Assembly: GCA_049323435.1 (NCBI GenBank)
Contig: JBMOMX010000005.1
Location: forward strand, 1 to 39,802
Source of the DNA: UBA11222 sp049323435
GTDB taxonomy: Bacteria > Pseudomonadota > Alphaproteobacteria > UBA11222
Direction of reading: 5' to 3'
DNA length: 39,802 bases
This document shows positions 23,207-32,097 of this stretch, piece after piece. Position 1 is the stretch's first letter; every line of letters begins with the position of its first letter. Under the pieces are notes generated by a model. That model was not told the origin of the DNA. It did not search any database and was given only the letters and a program-made list of their open reading frames with translations. The position numbers were made by a program, and so were the translations under genes.

Positions 23207-24349
23207 CTACCCATCGGACAGTGACAGGCGCGAGGTGTCGAGGCCGCTTAGCGCGCCGGTTTTGCCCGCAGCGCCGCCGCCCAGATCGCTTTGGCGGATG
23301 GCCAGGCGCACTTCGCCGGGAACATCCGCTTCGGCCAGCGCCGCTGCTTCGCTGATTTCGCCTTTCACATACATATCGACCAGCGCCTGATCAAACGTCA
23401 TCATGCCGTTGGCCGAATTTTTCGCCATCACCTCTTTGAGTTTTTCGGTTTCACCGCGTTGCACCAGATCGCGCACCAGGCCCTGATTGAGCATGATTTC
23501 CAGCGCTACGGTGCGCCCGCCATGCAAATTGGACACCAGACGCTGGGCGATAACCGCGCGCAGATTAAGCGACAGATTCAGCAATATCTGGGCGTGGCGG
23601 CCTTTGTCGAAAAAGTTCAATATCCGCTCAAGCGTTTGCGGCGCATTATTCGCATGCAGGCTGGCCAGGCACAGATGCCCGGTTTCAGCCATGGATATCG
23701 CCTGCTCCATGACATGGGCGTCGCGGATTTCGCCGATCAGAATGGCATCGGGTTTTTGGCGCAGCGCATTTTTCAGGGCGGTGTGAAAGGAATCCGTATC
23801 CGTCCCGACCTCGCGCTGGGTCATGATGCTGCGCTGATGGTCGTGAATGAATTCAATCGGATCCTCGATCGTAATAATATGCCCGTCCTGGGTGCGGTTG
23901 CGGGCGTCAAGCATGGCGGCCAGTGTGGTGGACTTGCCCGATCCGGTCCCGCCGACCAGCAGGATCAGGCCGCGTTTTTCACAGGCCAGATCGCCCAGCA
24001 CCGGCGGCAGGCCGAGCATTGCAAGCGTTGGAATGGCTTCCCGGATACGCCGGATGACCATGCCGGGATGCTGACGCTGGCGAAAGACATTAACGCGAAA
24101 GCGGCCTTCCTTGCCCATATCAAGGGCAAAATTCAGCTCGCCCGTGCGGTTGAATTCCGCTGACTGATGCGCATCAATCAAGCTGTCAAGCAAGGCATTG
24201 ATGGCGGCGTCATCCAGCGTCACAGCGTCCAGCGGGCTGATACCCGCATTGCTGCGCAAGGTGGCGGGCGCACCCACGGTCAGATATAAATCCGATCCGT
24301 CGCGTTGCGCCATGACGCGCAGCAGGTCATGGATGGGTGCGTCATTCAA
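23207..24349 (-). CDS. PilU-like type IV pilus retraction ATPase
   Basis: A 380-residue secretion-type ATPase of the PilT/PilU class. Walker A GGTGSGKSTTLAAML, Asp box IITIEDPIEFIHDH, Walker B PDAILIGEIRD and His box GHLCLASLHANNAPQT. Sequence after GHLCLASLHANNA resembles PilU more than PilT. The start overlaps the pilT stop as ATGA. PilU supports PilT in retraction under load. The stop almost touches the convergent cca gene (2-base gap). Confidence 0.93.
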   Translation of the reverse strand: MNDAPIHDLLRVMAQRDGSDLYLTVGAPATLRSNAGISPLDAVTLDDAAINALLDSLIDAHQSAEFNRTGELNFALDMGKEGRFRVNVFRQRQHPGMVIRRIREAIPTLAMLGLPPVLGDLACEKRGLILLVGGTGSGKSTTLAAMLDARNRTQDGHIITIEDPIEFIHDHQRSIMTQREVGTDTDSFHTALKNALRQKPDAILIGEIRDAHVMEQAISMAETGHLCLASLHANNAPQTLERILNFFDKGRHAQILLNLSLNLRAVIAQRLVSNLHGGRTVALEIMLNQGLVRDLVQRGETEKLKEVMAKNSANGMMTFDQALVDMYVKGEISEAAALAEADVPGEVRLAIRQSDLGGGAAGKTGALSGLDTSRLSLSDG

Positions 24350-25485
24350 AACGAATAGCCTTCTTTTTTGTCAGCGGCAGCGGGTACTGCGGGCGCTGGC
24401 ACTGGCGCTGTCTTTGCCGCCGCCGCCGGGGCGGAGATTTTGTCTGTGCCGTGTACGCCATCCGCTTCGGCGAGAACACGCCCTGCCTCTTCGGGTGCAA
24501 TTTCCCCGGATGCGCGGAGCGCCTCGACGGCGTCGGACATGGTTTGCATGCCGAATTTCTGCCCCATCTGCATCATGGAAAAAATCTGGGGAATTTTATT
24601 TTCGCGGATCAGATTGCGGATGGCGGGCGTGGCAATCATGATTTCCTGCGCGGCGGCGCGCCCCCCGCCCTGCCTGCGCAACAGCGCCTGCGCCACCACG
24701 GCTTCCAGCGAAGTGGACAGCATGGCGCGCACCATTTCCTTGTCGCCTGCCGGAAACACGTCAATGATACGGTCAATGGTCTTGACCGCCGAACTGGTAT
24801 GCAGCGTTCCCATCACCAGATGGCCCGTTTCAGCAGCGGTCAGCGCCAGCGAAATGGTTTCACGGTCGCGCATTTCGCCCACCAGAATAACATCGGGATC
24901 TTCACGCAGCGCGCTTTTCAGCGCACGGGCGAAAGAATGCGTGTCGCGGCCCACTTCACGGTGATTGATCAGCGCCTCACGCGAAATATGCACAAATTCC
25001 ACCGGGTCTTCGATGGTCAGAACATGCCCGCCGCGTGTCCGGTTGATATGGTCGATCATGGCGGCAAGGGTTGTTGACTTGCCGCTTCCGGTTGGCCCGG
25101 TGACCAGCACCAGGCCGCGTTCCAGCTCCGCCAGACGCGCCAGAATGGGGGGCGCATTCAGTTCCTCCAGCGTCTTGATGACGGTGGGGATGGTGCGGAA
25201 GACTGCCGCCGCGCCTTCCTTGTTGGTGAAGGCATTGACGCGAAAGCGCGCATCATCGCCGAAGGCGATCGAGAAATCCGATTCCAGCTCGGCTTCATAC
25301 TGCGCGCGCTGGGCTTCGCTCATCAATGTATAGATCATGGTGCGGATCAGATCGCCGCTCAGCGGGTCGCCCTTGATCCGGCGCAGGCTGCCATCAATGC
25401 GCAATACCGGCGGGCTGCCGCCCGACAGATGCAGGTCCGATGCGCCGGTTTGAACGGCAAAAGCCAGCAGTTCCGTAATTTCCAT
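24346..25485 (-). CDS. pilT: PilT-type type IV pilus retraction ATPase
   Basis: A 379-residue ATPase: SDLHLSGGSPPVLRIDG at the N-terminus, Walker A GPTGSGKST, Asp box LTIEDPVEFVHI, Walker B DVILVGEMRDRET and His box GHLVMGTLHTSSAVKTIDR. The C-terminus has an Ala/Pro-rich extension (AAAAKTAPVPAPAVPAAA) before KKEGYSF, longer than usual PilT. ATG 25485 (MEITELL) is preferred over a GTG at 25521. It is followed by a PilU-like paralogue and preceded by the prepilin peptidase, 54 bases away. Confidence 0.95.
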   Translation of the reverse strand: MEITELLAFAVQTGASDLHLSGGSPPVLRIDGSLRRIKGDPLSGDLIRTMIYTLMSEAQRAQYEAELESDFSIAFGDDARFRVNAFTNKEGAAAVFRTIPTVIKTLEELNAPPILARLAELERGLVLVTGPTGSGKSTTLAAMIDHINRTRGGHVLTIEDPVEFVHISREALINHREVGRDTHSFARALKSALREDPDVILVGEMRDRETISLALTAAETGHLVMGTLHTSSAVKTIDRIIDVFPAGDKEMVRAMLSTSLEAVVAQALLRRQGGGRAAAQEIMIATPAIRNLIRENKIPQIFSMMQMGQKFGMQTMSDAVEALRASGEIAPEEAGRVLAEADGVHGTDKISAPAAAAKTAPVPAPAVPAAADKKEGYSF

Positions 25486-25539
25486 TATATGCCCCGCGCC
25501 AGCATGGATGATCACCGGCACTATTCTAGAACCTATCCG

Positions 25540-26346
25540 TTACTGCATTATCAACAGGCTTAAAGGTTGCGCAATACCGCCTGCATGCAGCAGCATGACA
25601 GCAAACAGCCCAATGGCAAGCGCAGGACCAAAGGGAAACACCACATCGCCCCCGCGCAGGCGCCAGCCCGCAGCAAACAGGATACCAGCCAGCCCGGAAA
25701 GCATCATGAAATCGGCCAGGCCGGCAATGCCCGTCCACAAGCCCGCAACGGCAAAAAATTTGACATCGCCAAACCCCAGCGCCTCGCGCCCTTTCAGCCG
25801 CTGAAACACGGCACGCAGCGACCAGGCGATCAAAAATCCGGCCAGCCCCCCCGCGCCTGCCGATAGCCATCTGTCCACGCCGCCGCCGGCCATCAGATGA
25901 TAGGCGATGCCAAGCCCGGCCAGCGTCAGTGAAATCTGATCCGGGATAATCTGATATTCCAGATCAATCACGGTCATGATGATCAGGCCGGCCGCCAGCA
26001 GTCCCAGCGCAAGCGCCATCATGCCCGGCCCCGCCACCGCCAGCGCCAGCACAAATAACAGCGCGGTGACAATTTCAATCAGCGGATAGCGCCATGCAAT
26101 ATCCGCCGCGCAATACCGGCATTTTCCCCGGTTCCACACATAGGAAATTACCGGCACAAGATCGGCCATATGCAGCCTGTGTTCGCAGTGCGGGCATCGC
26201 GAATGCCCGGCCGCAATGGGCAGGCCCAGCGGCAGACGGTGCGCCGCCAGGCTGGCGAAACTTCCGAATATCAGTCCCAATAGTGCCGCCCAGACATAGA
26301 ACAAGACCGGGAGCAAGACCGGGAGCAAGACCGGCGCCGCCATCAT
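25540..26346 (-). CDS. pilD: Prepilin peptidase (A24, PilD-type)
   Basis: A 268-residue polytopic aspartyl peptidase. It has the N-terminal methyltransferase domain with zinc-binding CPHC and CRYC pairs, and both catalytic aspartates in VIDLEYQIIPD and GFGDVKFF. It cleaves and N-methylates type IV pilin leaders at the inner membrane. The start overlaps the ATPase stop (ATGA). The first membrane segment is encoded by a 12-base tandem repeat (26302-26334) giving VLLPVLLPVLF. Confidence 0.95.
   Translation of the reverse strand: MMAAPVLLPVLLPVLFYVWAALLGLIFGSFASLAAHRLPLGLPIAAGHSRCPHCEHRLHMADLVPVISYVWNRGKCRYCAADIAWRYPLIEIVTALLFVLALAVAGPGMMALALGLLAAGLIIMTVIDLEYQIIPDQISLTLAGLGIAYHLMAGGGVDRWLSAGAGGLAGFLIAWSLRAVFQRLKGREALGFGDVKFFAVAGLWTGIAGLADFMMLSGLAGILFAAGWRLRGGDVVFPFGPALAIGLFAVMLLHAGGIAQPLSLLIMQ
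26302..26334. repeat. 12-bp tandem repeat within the prepilin peptidase gene
   Basis: CAAGACCGGGAG occurs at 26302-26313 and 26314-26325, then CAAGACCGG at 26326-26334: 2.75 copies. Unit length is a multiple of three, so copy changes would add or remove four residues (for example PVLL) without a frameshift. Confidence 0.85.
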
Positions 26347-27356
26347 CTGCGAATGGTCTGGCTTATCAGGGATGCGGTTTCACTTAACCAGGGACGAATG
26401 TCATGGATGCCCAGCCTTTGCATGGCGATATAAGCGGATAGGCCCAGCACCGCCACGCAGGCCAGCACCACCAATGACGACACGGCAGCCGGGGCGGGGC
26501 GCAGCCACCAGGGAACGGGGAAAAACATGGCGGGACGCCGCAAGCTGAGCTGCCGGGCCTCGCGCACCGCCTCGCGCACATGTTTGGGGCTGACCTGCAC
26601 GGCGCCCTCGGCAAAGGCCGCCAGCAGGCTTTTGTCGCCCAGAATATTCATCAGACGCGGATTGTACTGCCCGGCACGGACCAGTTTTTTGATGCTGGCT
26701 TCGGCAAAAATCTCCATCGCCGCATCGGGATTGCGGCTGGCCATTTTGGCGCGGTAACGTATATAGGCCTTGGCTTCGGGTTCGGTCAGCGGCTTGGTCT
26801 CAAACGAAAAATTGATGCGCTGCGCCACCTGTCGCAGATTATGCCTGGCCAGCAGCCGGTCGAGCTCCGGCTGGCCGAACAGCACGATCTGCAACAGCTT
26901 GCGTTTTTCCGTTTCCAGATTTGACAGCAGACGGATCGATTCCAGCCCGGTTTCACCCAGCGCCTGCGCTTCATCGACCAGCACGATACTGTTTATGCCT
27001 TCGGCATGTTTCTGAATCAGAAAACGGTTGAGGCTGTTATACAGATCGTCCGAATGCTGAATATCCAGGCCAAATTCGCGGCAGATGGCGCGTACCACCC
27101 AGTCGGCGTCATTGCGCGGATTATTCAGATAGGCGATTTCAACCTTGTCCTTCAGCGCATCCAGCAGCATGCGGCATAACAGGGTTTTGCCGGTGCCGAC
27201 CTCGCCCGAAACCTTGACAATGCCTTCGCCGCGCCCAATGGCGTAGGAGACGGATTCATACACTTCCTGATGCACCATGCCGGGAAAATACAGCGCCGTG
27301 TCCGGCGTCAGTGAAAACGGATTTTCGGCCAGATTGAAATGCGTCAGATAGGGCAT
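26343..27356 (-). CDS. ExeA/MshM-like AAA ATPase
   Basis: A 337-residue protein: FNLAENPFSLTPDTALYF start typical of ExeA/GspA and MshM proteins, Walker A GEVGTGKTLLCRML (about 51-64), Walker B NSIVLVDEAQALGETGLES, sensor FGQPELDRLLA. A membrane segment lies near the C-terminus (VSSLVVLACVAVLGLSAYIA). In MSHA and type II secretion systems this ATPase works in secretin/pilus assembly. It is followed by the prepilin peptidase (ATGA overlap) and preceded by a TPR protein 4 bases upstream. Confidence 0.92.
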   Translation of the reverse strand: MPYLTHFNLAENPFSLTPDTALYFPGMVHQEVYESVSYAIGRGEGIVKVSGEVGTGKTLLCRMLLDALKDKVEIAYLNNPRNDADWVVRAICREFGLDIQHSDDLYNSLNRFLIQKHAEGINSIVLVDEAQALGETGLESIRLLSNLETEKRKLLQIVLFGQPELDRLLARHNLRQVAQRINFSFETKPLTEPEAKAYIRYRAKMASRNPDAAMEIFAEASIKKLVRAGQYNPRLMNILGDKSLLAAFAEGAVQVSPKHVREAVREARQLSLRRPAMFFPVPWWLRPAPAAVSSLVVLACVAVLGLSAYIAMQRLGIHDIRPWLSETASLISQTIRR

Positions 27357-27360
27357 CGGA

Positions 27361-28665
27361 TTATTTCACATCCAGAAAGGTCATGCGGCTGCGCACGGTT
27401 TCCAGCGGTATCTGGCCATCGGGATTGTTCTGCGCCATTTCCAGGCAGCGCCGGTAATAGCGCAGCGCGGCTTGCGGCTGCCCCCATTTGTCAAACAAAA
27501 CCGCCAGATTGAAAACATATTTGGCATTGTCCGGGTCCAGAAGCGTAGCCTTTTCCAGGCTGCGCGCGGCCATTTCAAAATTGCCCTGCGCCATCTGGAT
27601 CATGCCGATCTGCGCGGGCAGCAGGGCGGTTTTGGGATTGAGCCGCTGCAAGCGTTCAAGCTGCGCCAGTGCGCGGGCGGGCTCCTGCTGCGAGACCAGG
27701 CCCAGCAGATTGACCAGCGCCCATTCATCGCCGGGAAACGCCGCCAGCACATCTTCATAGGCGCTGACCGCCATCAAGGTGCGGCCCAGTTTTTGCAGCG
27801 AAGCCGCGCGCCCCAACAGCGCAATCCGGTCCCTGGGATTATTGCGCAGCAACTGATTATAGATAAACAGCGACTCTTCCGGCTGATCGCGTTGCAGCAT
27901 GAGTGCTGCGCTTTCATATTTTTCACGGACGATCTCGGTATCGTCGGTGATCTCAACCGGAGAACGCTGCCCGATCGCGCCCGCGCCCGTGCGGTCCATC
28001 GTGATGGGCGGGCCAAGCCCGGATGCGGCTTCGCGCGCGACCTGTTCCTCGACAAAATTTTCGAGGCCGCCATCGCGAACCCGCTTTTGCCGGGGCTGGG
28101 TCTCGGCGGGATCAGGGCTTGCCCCGATGCGTTCGGGCGTGGCGGCGGCGGCGGGCGGCGGCGTCAAGGGCGTGGGCGCGGCAGCCATTTCCGCCGTTTC
28201 CGCATCCAGCGTTTCAGCCAGACTTTCTGCAACCTCGGCAATGGAAGCATCAGCAGGAGAAGCATCGGCAGCGGGGGCATTGGCAGCAGGCGCCTGGGCC
28301 GCCACTTCCGGCGCGGGTTCCGCGGGGACAGGCGCATTGGCTGGCGCAACTTCGGCGGCGGGGGGGCTGACGGGCGGCGGTGTTGGCGCGGCAAACTGTT
28401 CCGGCGGGCTGGCCGGCAACAATATTGCCACCGCAATGGCGATGGCGCTCAGCCCGATAAGTCCGAACAGCGCCAGGCGGGCAATGCGCATCGTGCTGCT
28501 TTGTTCGCCTTTGGGCGAAAAACCCTGCGCCATCAGGCGTTCGGCCAACGGCACGGTGGCCGCCGCCGCTGCACCCGCTGGCGCGGTTGCAGAAGTTTCA
28601 GGCTTGATGGAGCCCTTTTCGCGCAATTGCGAGGCTTGATTAAGGGCCTTGTATAACAGGCTCAT
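27361..28665 (-). CDS. TPR membrane protein, MshN-like
   Basis: A 434-residue protein: short cytoplasmic N-terminus (SLLYKALNQASQLREKG), one membrane segment (ALFGLIGLSAIAIAVAILLP, about 67-86), a long Ala/Pro-rich linker and a C-terminal tetratricopeptide region (about 250-420: ESAALMLQRDQPEESLFIYN, NFEMAARSLEKATLLDPDNA). Domain layout and position next to an MshM-like ATPase match MSHA-biogenesis MshN. It begins the pilus operon on the minus strand. No strong ribosome binding site is visible before the ATG. Confidence 0.85.
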   Translation of the reverse strand: MSLLYKALNQASQLREKGSIKPETSATAPAGAAAAATVPLAERLMAQGFSPKGEQSSTMRIARLALFGLIGLSAIAIAVAILLPASPPEQFAAPTPPPVSPPAAEVAPANAPVPAEPAPEVAAQAPAANAPAADASPADASIAEVAESLAETLDAETAEMAAAPTPLTPPPAAAATPERIGASPDPAETQPRQKRVRDGGLENFVEEQVAREAASGLGPPITMDRTGAGAIGQRSPVEITDDTEIVREKYESAALMLQRDQPEESLFIYNQLLRNNPRDRIALLGRAASLQKLGRTLMAVSAYEDVLAAFPGDEWALVNLLGLVSQQEPARALAQLERLQRLNPKTALLPAQIGMIQMAQGNFEMAARSLEKATLLDPDNAKYVFNLAVLFDKWGQPQAALRYYRRCLEMAQNNPDGQIPLETVRSRMTFLDVK

Positions 28666-28759
28666 GGTATATCAGGCTCATGCCGGTTTGCGTGCGGTCG
28701 TCACTGAGTCGCTTTAACTTTATACATGAATTTTGCGGTGTTTCGCGATCATTCAGCGC

Positions 28760-30685
28760 TCAGCCATGCCAGCGCTGCTTCCAGGCCTGGAACATCAGAA
28801 TATTCCACAATAGCTGCGGGCTTTGCGCGCCGCCATTTTGCAGCTGCTGCCATGCGCCCGCTACCGCCGCTGCGTCAAAAAACCCCTCCTGTTGCAACTT
28901 TTTCTGGTCCAGCAGGCTTGCCCCCCAGTCGCGCAATGGGCCACGCAGCCAGTCCCGCAACGGCACGGCAAAGCCTGCCTTGGGCCGGTCGATCAGATGC
29001 GGCGGCAGATAGCGTCCGAGCAGTCGGCGCAAGATCCACTTACCCGTGCCATCGCGCATTTTGAGCGTGTCAGGCAGGCGCCAGGCAAATTCCACCAGAC
29101 GGTGATCCAGCAGCGGCTCGCGCGCCTCCAGCCCGGCCGCCATGCTGGCCCGGTCCAGCTTGGTCAGAATGTCGCCCGGCAGATATCCCAGCAGATCGTC
29201 ATACTGCATATTAGGTATAAAGGACGCCGCGCGCACAGGAAGCGCATGGCCAATGCGCGCTGGCGGCGGATGCCGCAAAAACCGGTTCGGAGCCCATCCC
29301 TGCTGCATCAAAATCTGATACATGCCGGCGCGGTCCTGCGCCCCGATGGCGGCGGCAAGCCGATGCAGTTTTTCGCCCGGCTGATTGATCTGAACCCGCG
29401 CCGGCAGCATCGCGCCAAGCCTGTCCCAGTGCCGCGCCGGAACCTGCTGCAACAGCCGGGAGCCTGCCAGGCGGACAGCCGCGGGCGCGCCATAGCAAAG
29501 CCCGGCAATGCGGTTAAACCAGATATAGCGGCTGTAACCGGCAAACAGTTCATCCCCGCCATCGCCGGAAAGCGCGACGCGCACATGCCTGCGGGTTAGC
29601 GCCGAAAGCAGACAGGCCGGCAATTGCGAGGAATCGCCGAACGGTTCGTCATAAATATCCGCAAGCCGCGGCACGATTTGCAGGGCGTCATTTCCGGTGA
29701 ACATATGCTCAATATGATCCGTACCAAGAATATCCGCCACCTGCCGGGCATAGGGGGCTTCGTTCAGCCGGTCATCGGAAAATCCAATGGTGAAAGTGCG
29801 CACGGGCCGCGCGCTTTGCGCCTGCATCAGCGCCACCACCAGCGAGGAATCAATGCCGCCCGATAAAAACGCGCCCAGCGGCACATCCGCCACCATACGC
29901 CGCCGCACGGCGTCTTTCAGCAGCGTCTCCAGCGCCGCCAGGGCCTCCGCCTCGGCCATATCGGCATGGCCCGCGCGCGCCATCTGCCCCGGATCCCAAT
30001 AGGTTTCCATCCGGATCCGCCCATCCGGCGCAAGATGCAGCATCGTCCCCGGCATCAATTTATACACCCCATGATAAATGCTGTAGGGCGCGGCAATATA
30101 GGAATAGGAGATCATATCTCCCATCGCCGCGGCATTGATATGCGGGCGAAAATCCGCATGGCGGTGCAGCGCCTTCAGTTCCGAGCCAAACAGAAACAGT
30201 CCGTTCTGATGGCTCCAGTAAAGCGGCTTCACCCCCAGCCGGTCACGGATCAGTGTCAGGCTGCGTTCCTGCTTATCCCACACCGCGATGGCAAACATAC
30301 CGAGCAGACGCAGCACGGTTTGCGCAACACCCCAGCAGGCGAACCCTTCGGCAATGACCTCGGTATCGCTGTGGCCGCGAAACACATGGCCACGGCGTTG
30401 CAATTCGGTGCGCAATTCCGTGAAATTATACACTTCGCCATTATAGGCGATGATATAGCGCCCATTGCCGGACGCCATCGGCTGCGCGCCCTGCGGCGAT
30501 AGATCCAGTATGGCCAGCCGCTGATGCCCGATGCCAACGCCCGCCAGCGCATCCACCCACACGCCCGCATCGTCCGGCCCGCGATGGCGTAAACTGTCCG
30601 CCATGCGCCGCGCCTGATCCGCCAGCGCCCCCGCCTCGCCCGGGCGTGACGGACGACGGTCTACAAAACCCGCTAAACCGCACAT
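28760..30685 (-). CDS. asnB: Asparagine synthase, glutamine-hydrolysing
   Basis: A 641-residue enzyme. The ATG at 30685 is fixed by MCGLAGF, where Cys2 is the glutaminase nucleophile. The glutaminase domain (about 1-210) has RHRGPDDAG and YNGEVYNFTELR; the synthase domain has the PP-loop FLSGGIDSSLV near residue 270 and LSGDGGDELFAGY. It makes asparagine, or in surface-polysaccharide clusters amidates a sugar acid. Divergence from a CDP-glucose dehydratase 79 bases away makes the polysaccharide role plausible. Confidence 0.95.
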   Translation of the reverse strand: MCGLAGFVDRRPSRPGEAGALADQARRMADSLRHRGPDDAGVWVDALAGVGIGHQRLAILDLSPQGAQPMASGNGRYIIAYNGEVYNFTELRTELQRRGHVFRGHSDTEVIAEGFACWGVAQTVLRLLGMFAIAVWDKQERSLTLIRDRLGVKPLYWSHQNGLFLFGSELKALHRHADFRPHINAAAMGDMISYSYIAAPYSIYHGVYKLMPGTMLHLAPDGRIRMETYWDPGQMARAGHADMAEAEALAALETLLKDAVRRRMVADVPLGAFLSGGIDSSLVVALMQAQSARPVRTFTIGFSDDRLNEAPYARQVADILGTDHIEHMFTGNDALQIVPRLADIYDEPFGDSSQLPACLLSALTRRHVRVALSGDGGDELFAGYSRYIWFNRIAGLCYGAPAAVRLAGSRLLQQVPARHWDRLGAMLPARVQINQPGEKLHRLAAAIGAQDRAGMYQILMQQGWAPNRFLRHPPPARIGHALPVRAASFIPNMQYDDLLGYLPGDILTKLDRASMAAGLEAREPLLDHRLVEFAWRLPDTLKMRDGTGKWILRRLLGRYLPPHLIDRPKAGFAVPLRDWLRGPLRDWGASLLDQKKLQQEGFFDAAAVAGAWQQLQNGGAQSPQLLWNILMFQAWKQRWHG

Positions 30686-30764
30686 TGTGATTTTGCCATT
30701 AAAATTCCGTTTGATTCGTATAGAAGCAGCTATACTAGCAGCAACTGACGCAACGGATCGCCTG

Positions 30765-31856
30765 ATGATTACTTCTGCGCGCGCGGACATTGACCCCGGG
30801 TTCTGGGCAGGCCGGCGCGTATTGCTGACCGGGCATACCGGTTTCAAGGGAAGCTGGCTGGCAATCTGGCTGGCGCAGCTGGGTGCGGAAATTTCCGGCT
30901 ATGCGCTGCCCCCTGAACGCGCCGAGGATATGTTCACCGCGCTGGATTTGCCCGCACGGCTGGATGGGCGCTTGCACCACCAGATTGGCGATGTGCGCGA
31001 TCTGGATGGTTTGACACAGGCCGTCCGGCGCGCGCGTCCGGAAATCATCTTTCATCTGGCGGCGCAACCGCTGGTGCGGCGCTCCTACCGCCTGCCGGTG
31101 GAAACTTTCGCCATCAATGCGCAGGGCACGGTGCATATGCTGGATGCGGCGCGCGCCTATGACGGGGTGGCGGCCATCATCATTATCACCACCGACAAAG
31201 TGTATGAAAATAGCGGCGATGAACAGGCCTATGCCGAGACCGACCGGCTGGGCGGGCATGATCCCTACAGCGCCAGCAAGGCCATGGCCGAAATCGCCGT
31301 CAGCGCCTGGCGGCGTTCATTTTATTCCGTAGGCGGACCAGCGATTGCCACCGCGCGGGCGGGCAATGTCATTGGCGGCGGCGACTGGAGCGAGGACCGG
31401 CTGATCCCCGATGCCATGCGCGCCTGGCAGGCCGGCAGTGAACTGATCATCCGCCATCCAGGCGCCACCCGCCCCTGGCAGCATGTTACGGACCCGCTGC
31501 GCGGCTATCTGATGCTGGCCCAGGCGCTGGCGGCGGACGGCCCGCGTTTTGCACAGGCCTGGAATTTCGGCCCGGAAATATATTCCGTATGCGAAGTAAA
31601 AAGCGTGATCGGCGCACTGGCGGCGCATATGCGCAGCCACGGTTTTGCAGCGGACTGGCGCGCCGATCCGCCCAGGGACCAGCCCCACGAAGCCGCCCGG
31701 CTTGAACTGGATTGCAGCAAGGCGCATGAGGAATTGCTGTGGCGGCCGGGATCCGATCTGGAAGGCGCGCTATCCCTGACTGCGCAATGGTACCGCGCCC
31801 AGATTTCCGGCGCCGGCCCCGGCGATCTATATGCGCTGACCCTTGCGCAATTATAG
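30765..31856 (+). CDS. rfbG: CDP-glucose 4,6-dehydratase
   Basis: A 363-residue extended SDR enzyme. VLLTGHTGFKGSWLAIWL is the signature N-terminus of CDP-glucose 4,6-dehydratase (TGxTGFKGSW). ITTDKVYEN and the catalytic DPYSASKAMAE (Tyr and Lys) follow, and RAGNVIGGGDW is also diagnostic. It makes CDP-4-keto-6-deoxyglucose for deoxysugars of O-antigen or capsule. The start at 30765 fits family length; an upstream frame from 30687 would run into the asnB start region. Confidence 0.94.
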   Translation: MITSARADIDPGFWAGRRVLLTGHTGFKGSWLAIWLAQLGAEISGYALPPERAEDMFTALDLPARLDGRLHHQIGDVRDLDGLTQAVRRARPEIIFHLAAQPLVRRSYRLPVETFAINAQGTVHMLDAARAYDGVAAIIIITTDKVYENSGDEQAYAETDRLGGHDPYSASKAMAEIAVSAWRRSFYSVGGPAIATARAGNVIGGGDWSEDRLIPDAMRAWQAGSELIIRHPGATRPWQHVTDPLRGYLMLAQALAADGPRFAQAWNFGPEIYSVCEVKSVIGALAAHMRSHGFAADWRADPPRDQPHEAARLELDCSKAHEELLWRPGSDLEGALSLTAQWYRAQISGAGPGDLYALTLAQL

Positions 31857-31931
31857 CGCGATGATCTCAGTTTGAAGCGCTAGGACTGAGCATGTTGTCA
31901 TTACCCGGTCTGTCTTGCGCTGCCGCCCGAT

Positions 31932-32060
31932 CCCCTCCCTGTCCCTCCCCTTTGCAAGGGGAGGGAACCCTGGGTCTGCCTGCGGTTTTATATAAATTGA
32001 ATAGATATAACAGGTGCGCCGGGATGCTCCCTCTCCTTGAAAGGGGGAGGGCCGGGGAGA
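31932..32060. repeat. G/C-rich paired palindromes (REP-like), copy 2
   Basis: TCCCTCCCCTTTGCAAGGGGAGGG at the left, and CTCCCTCTCCTTGAAAGGGGGAGGG running into CCGGGGAG at the right, about 65 bases of A/T-rich sequence between them. Same module as 19197-19285 with a longer centre. It fills most of the 240-base gap between the dehydratase and RNase D-like genes, which otherwise holds no gene. Confidence 0.75.
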
Positions 32061-32097
32061 TGCCAAAAGGACTGATTCAGTCAGATCACAAATTGCG

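Noticed and set aside
30700..30740. Promoter for the CDP-glucose dehydratase gene (TATACT at 30731)
   Set aside because: The only -35-like box (TTGATT at 30711) has a 14-bp spacing, too short to support a call.
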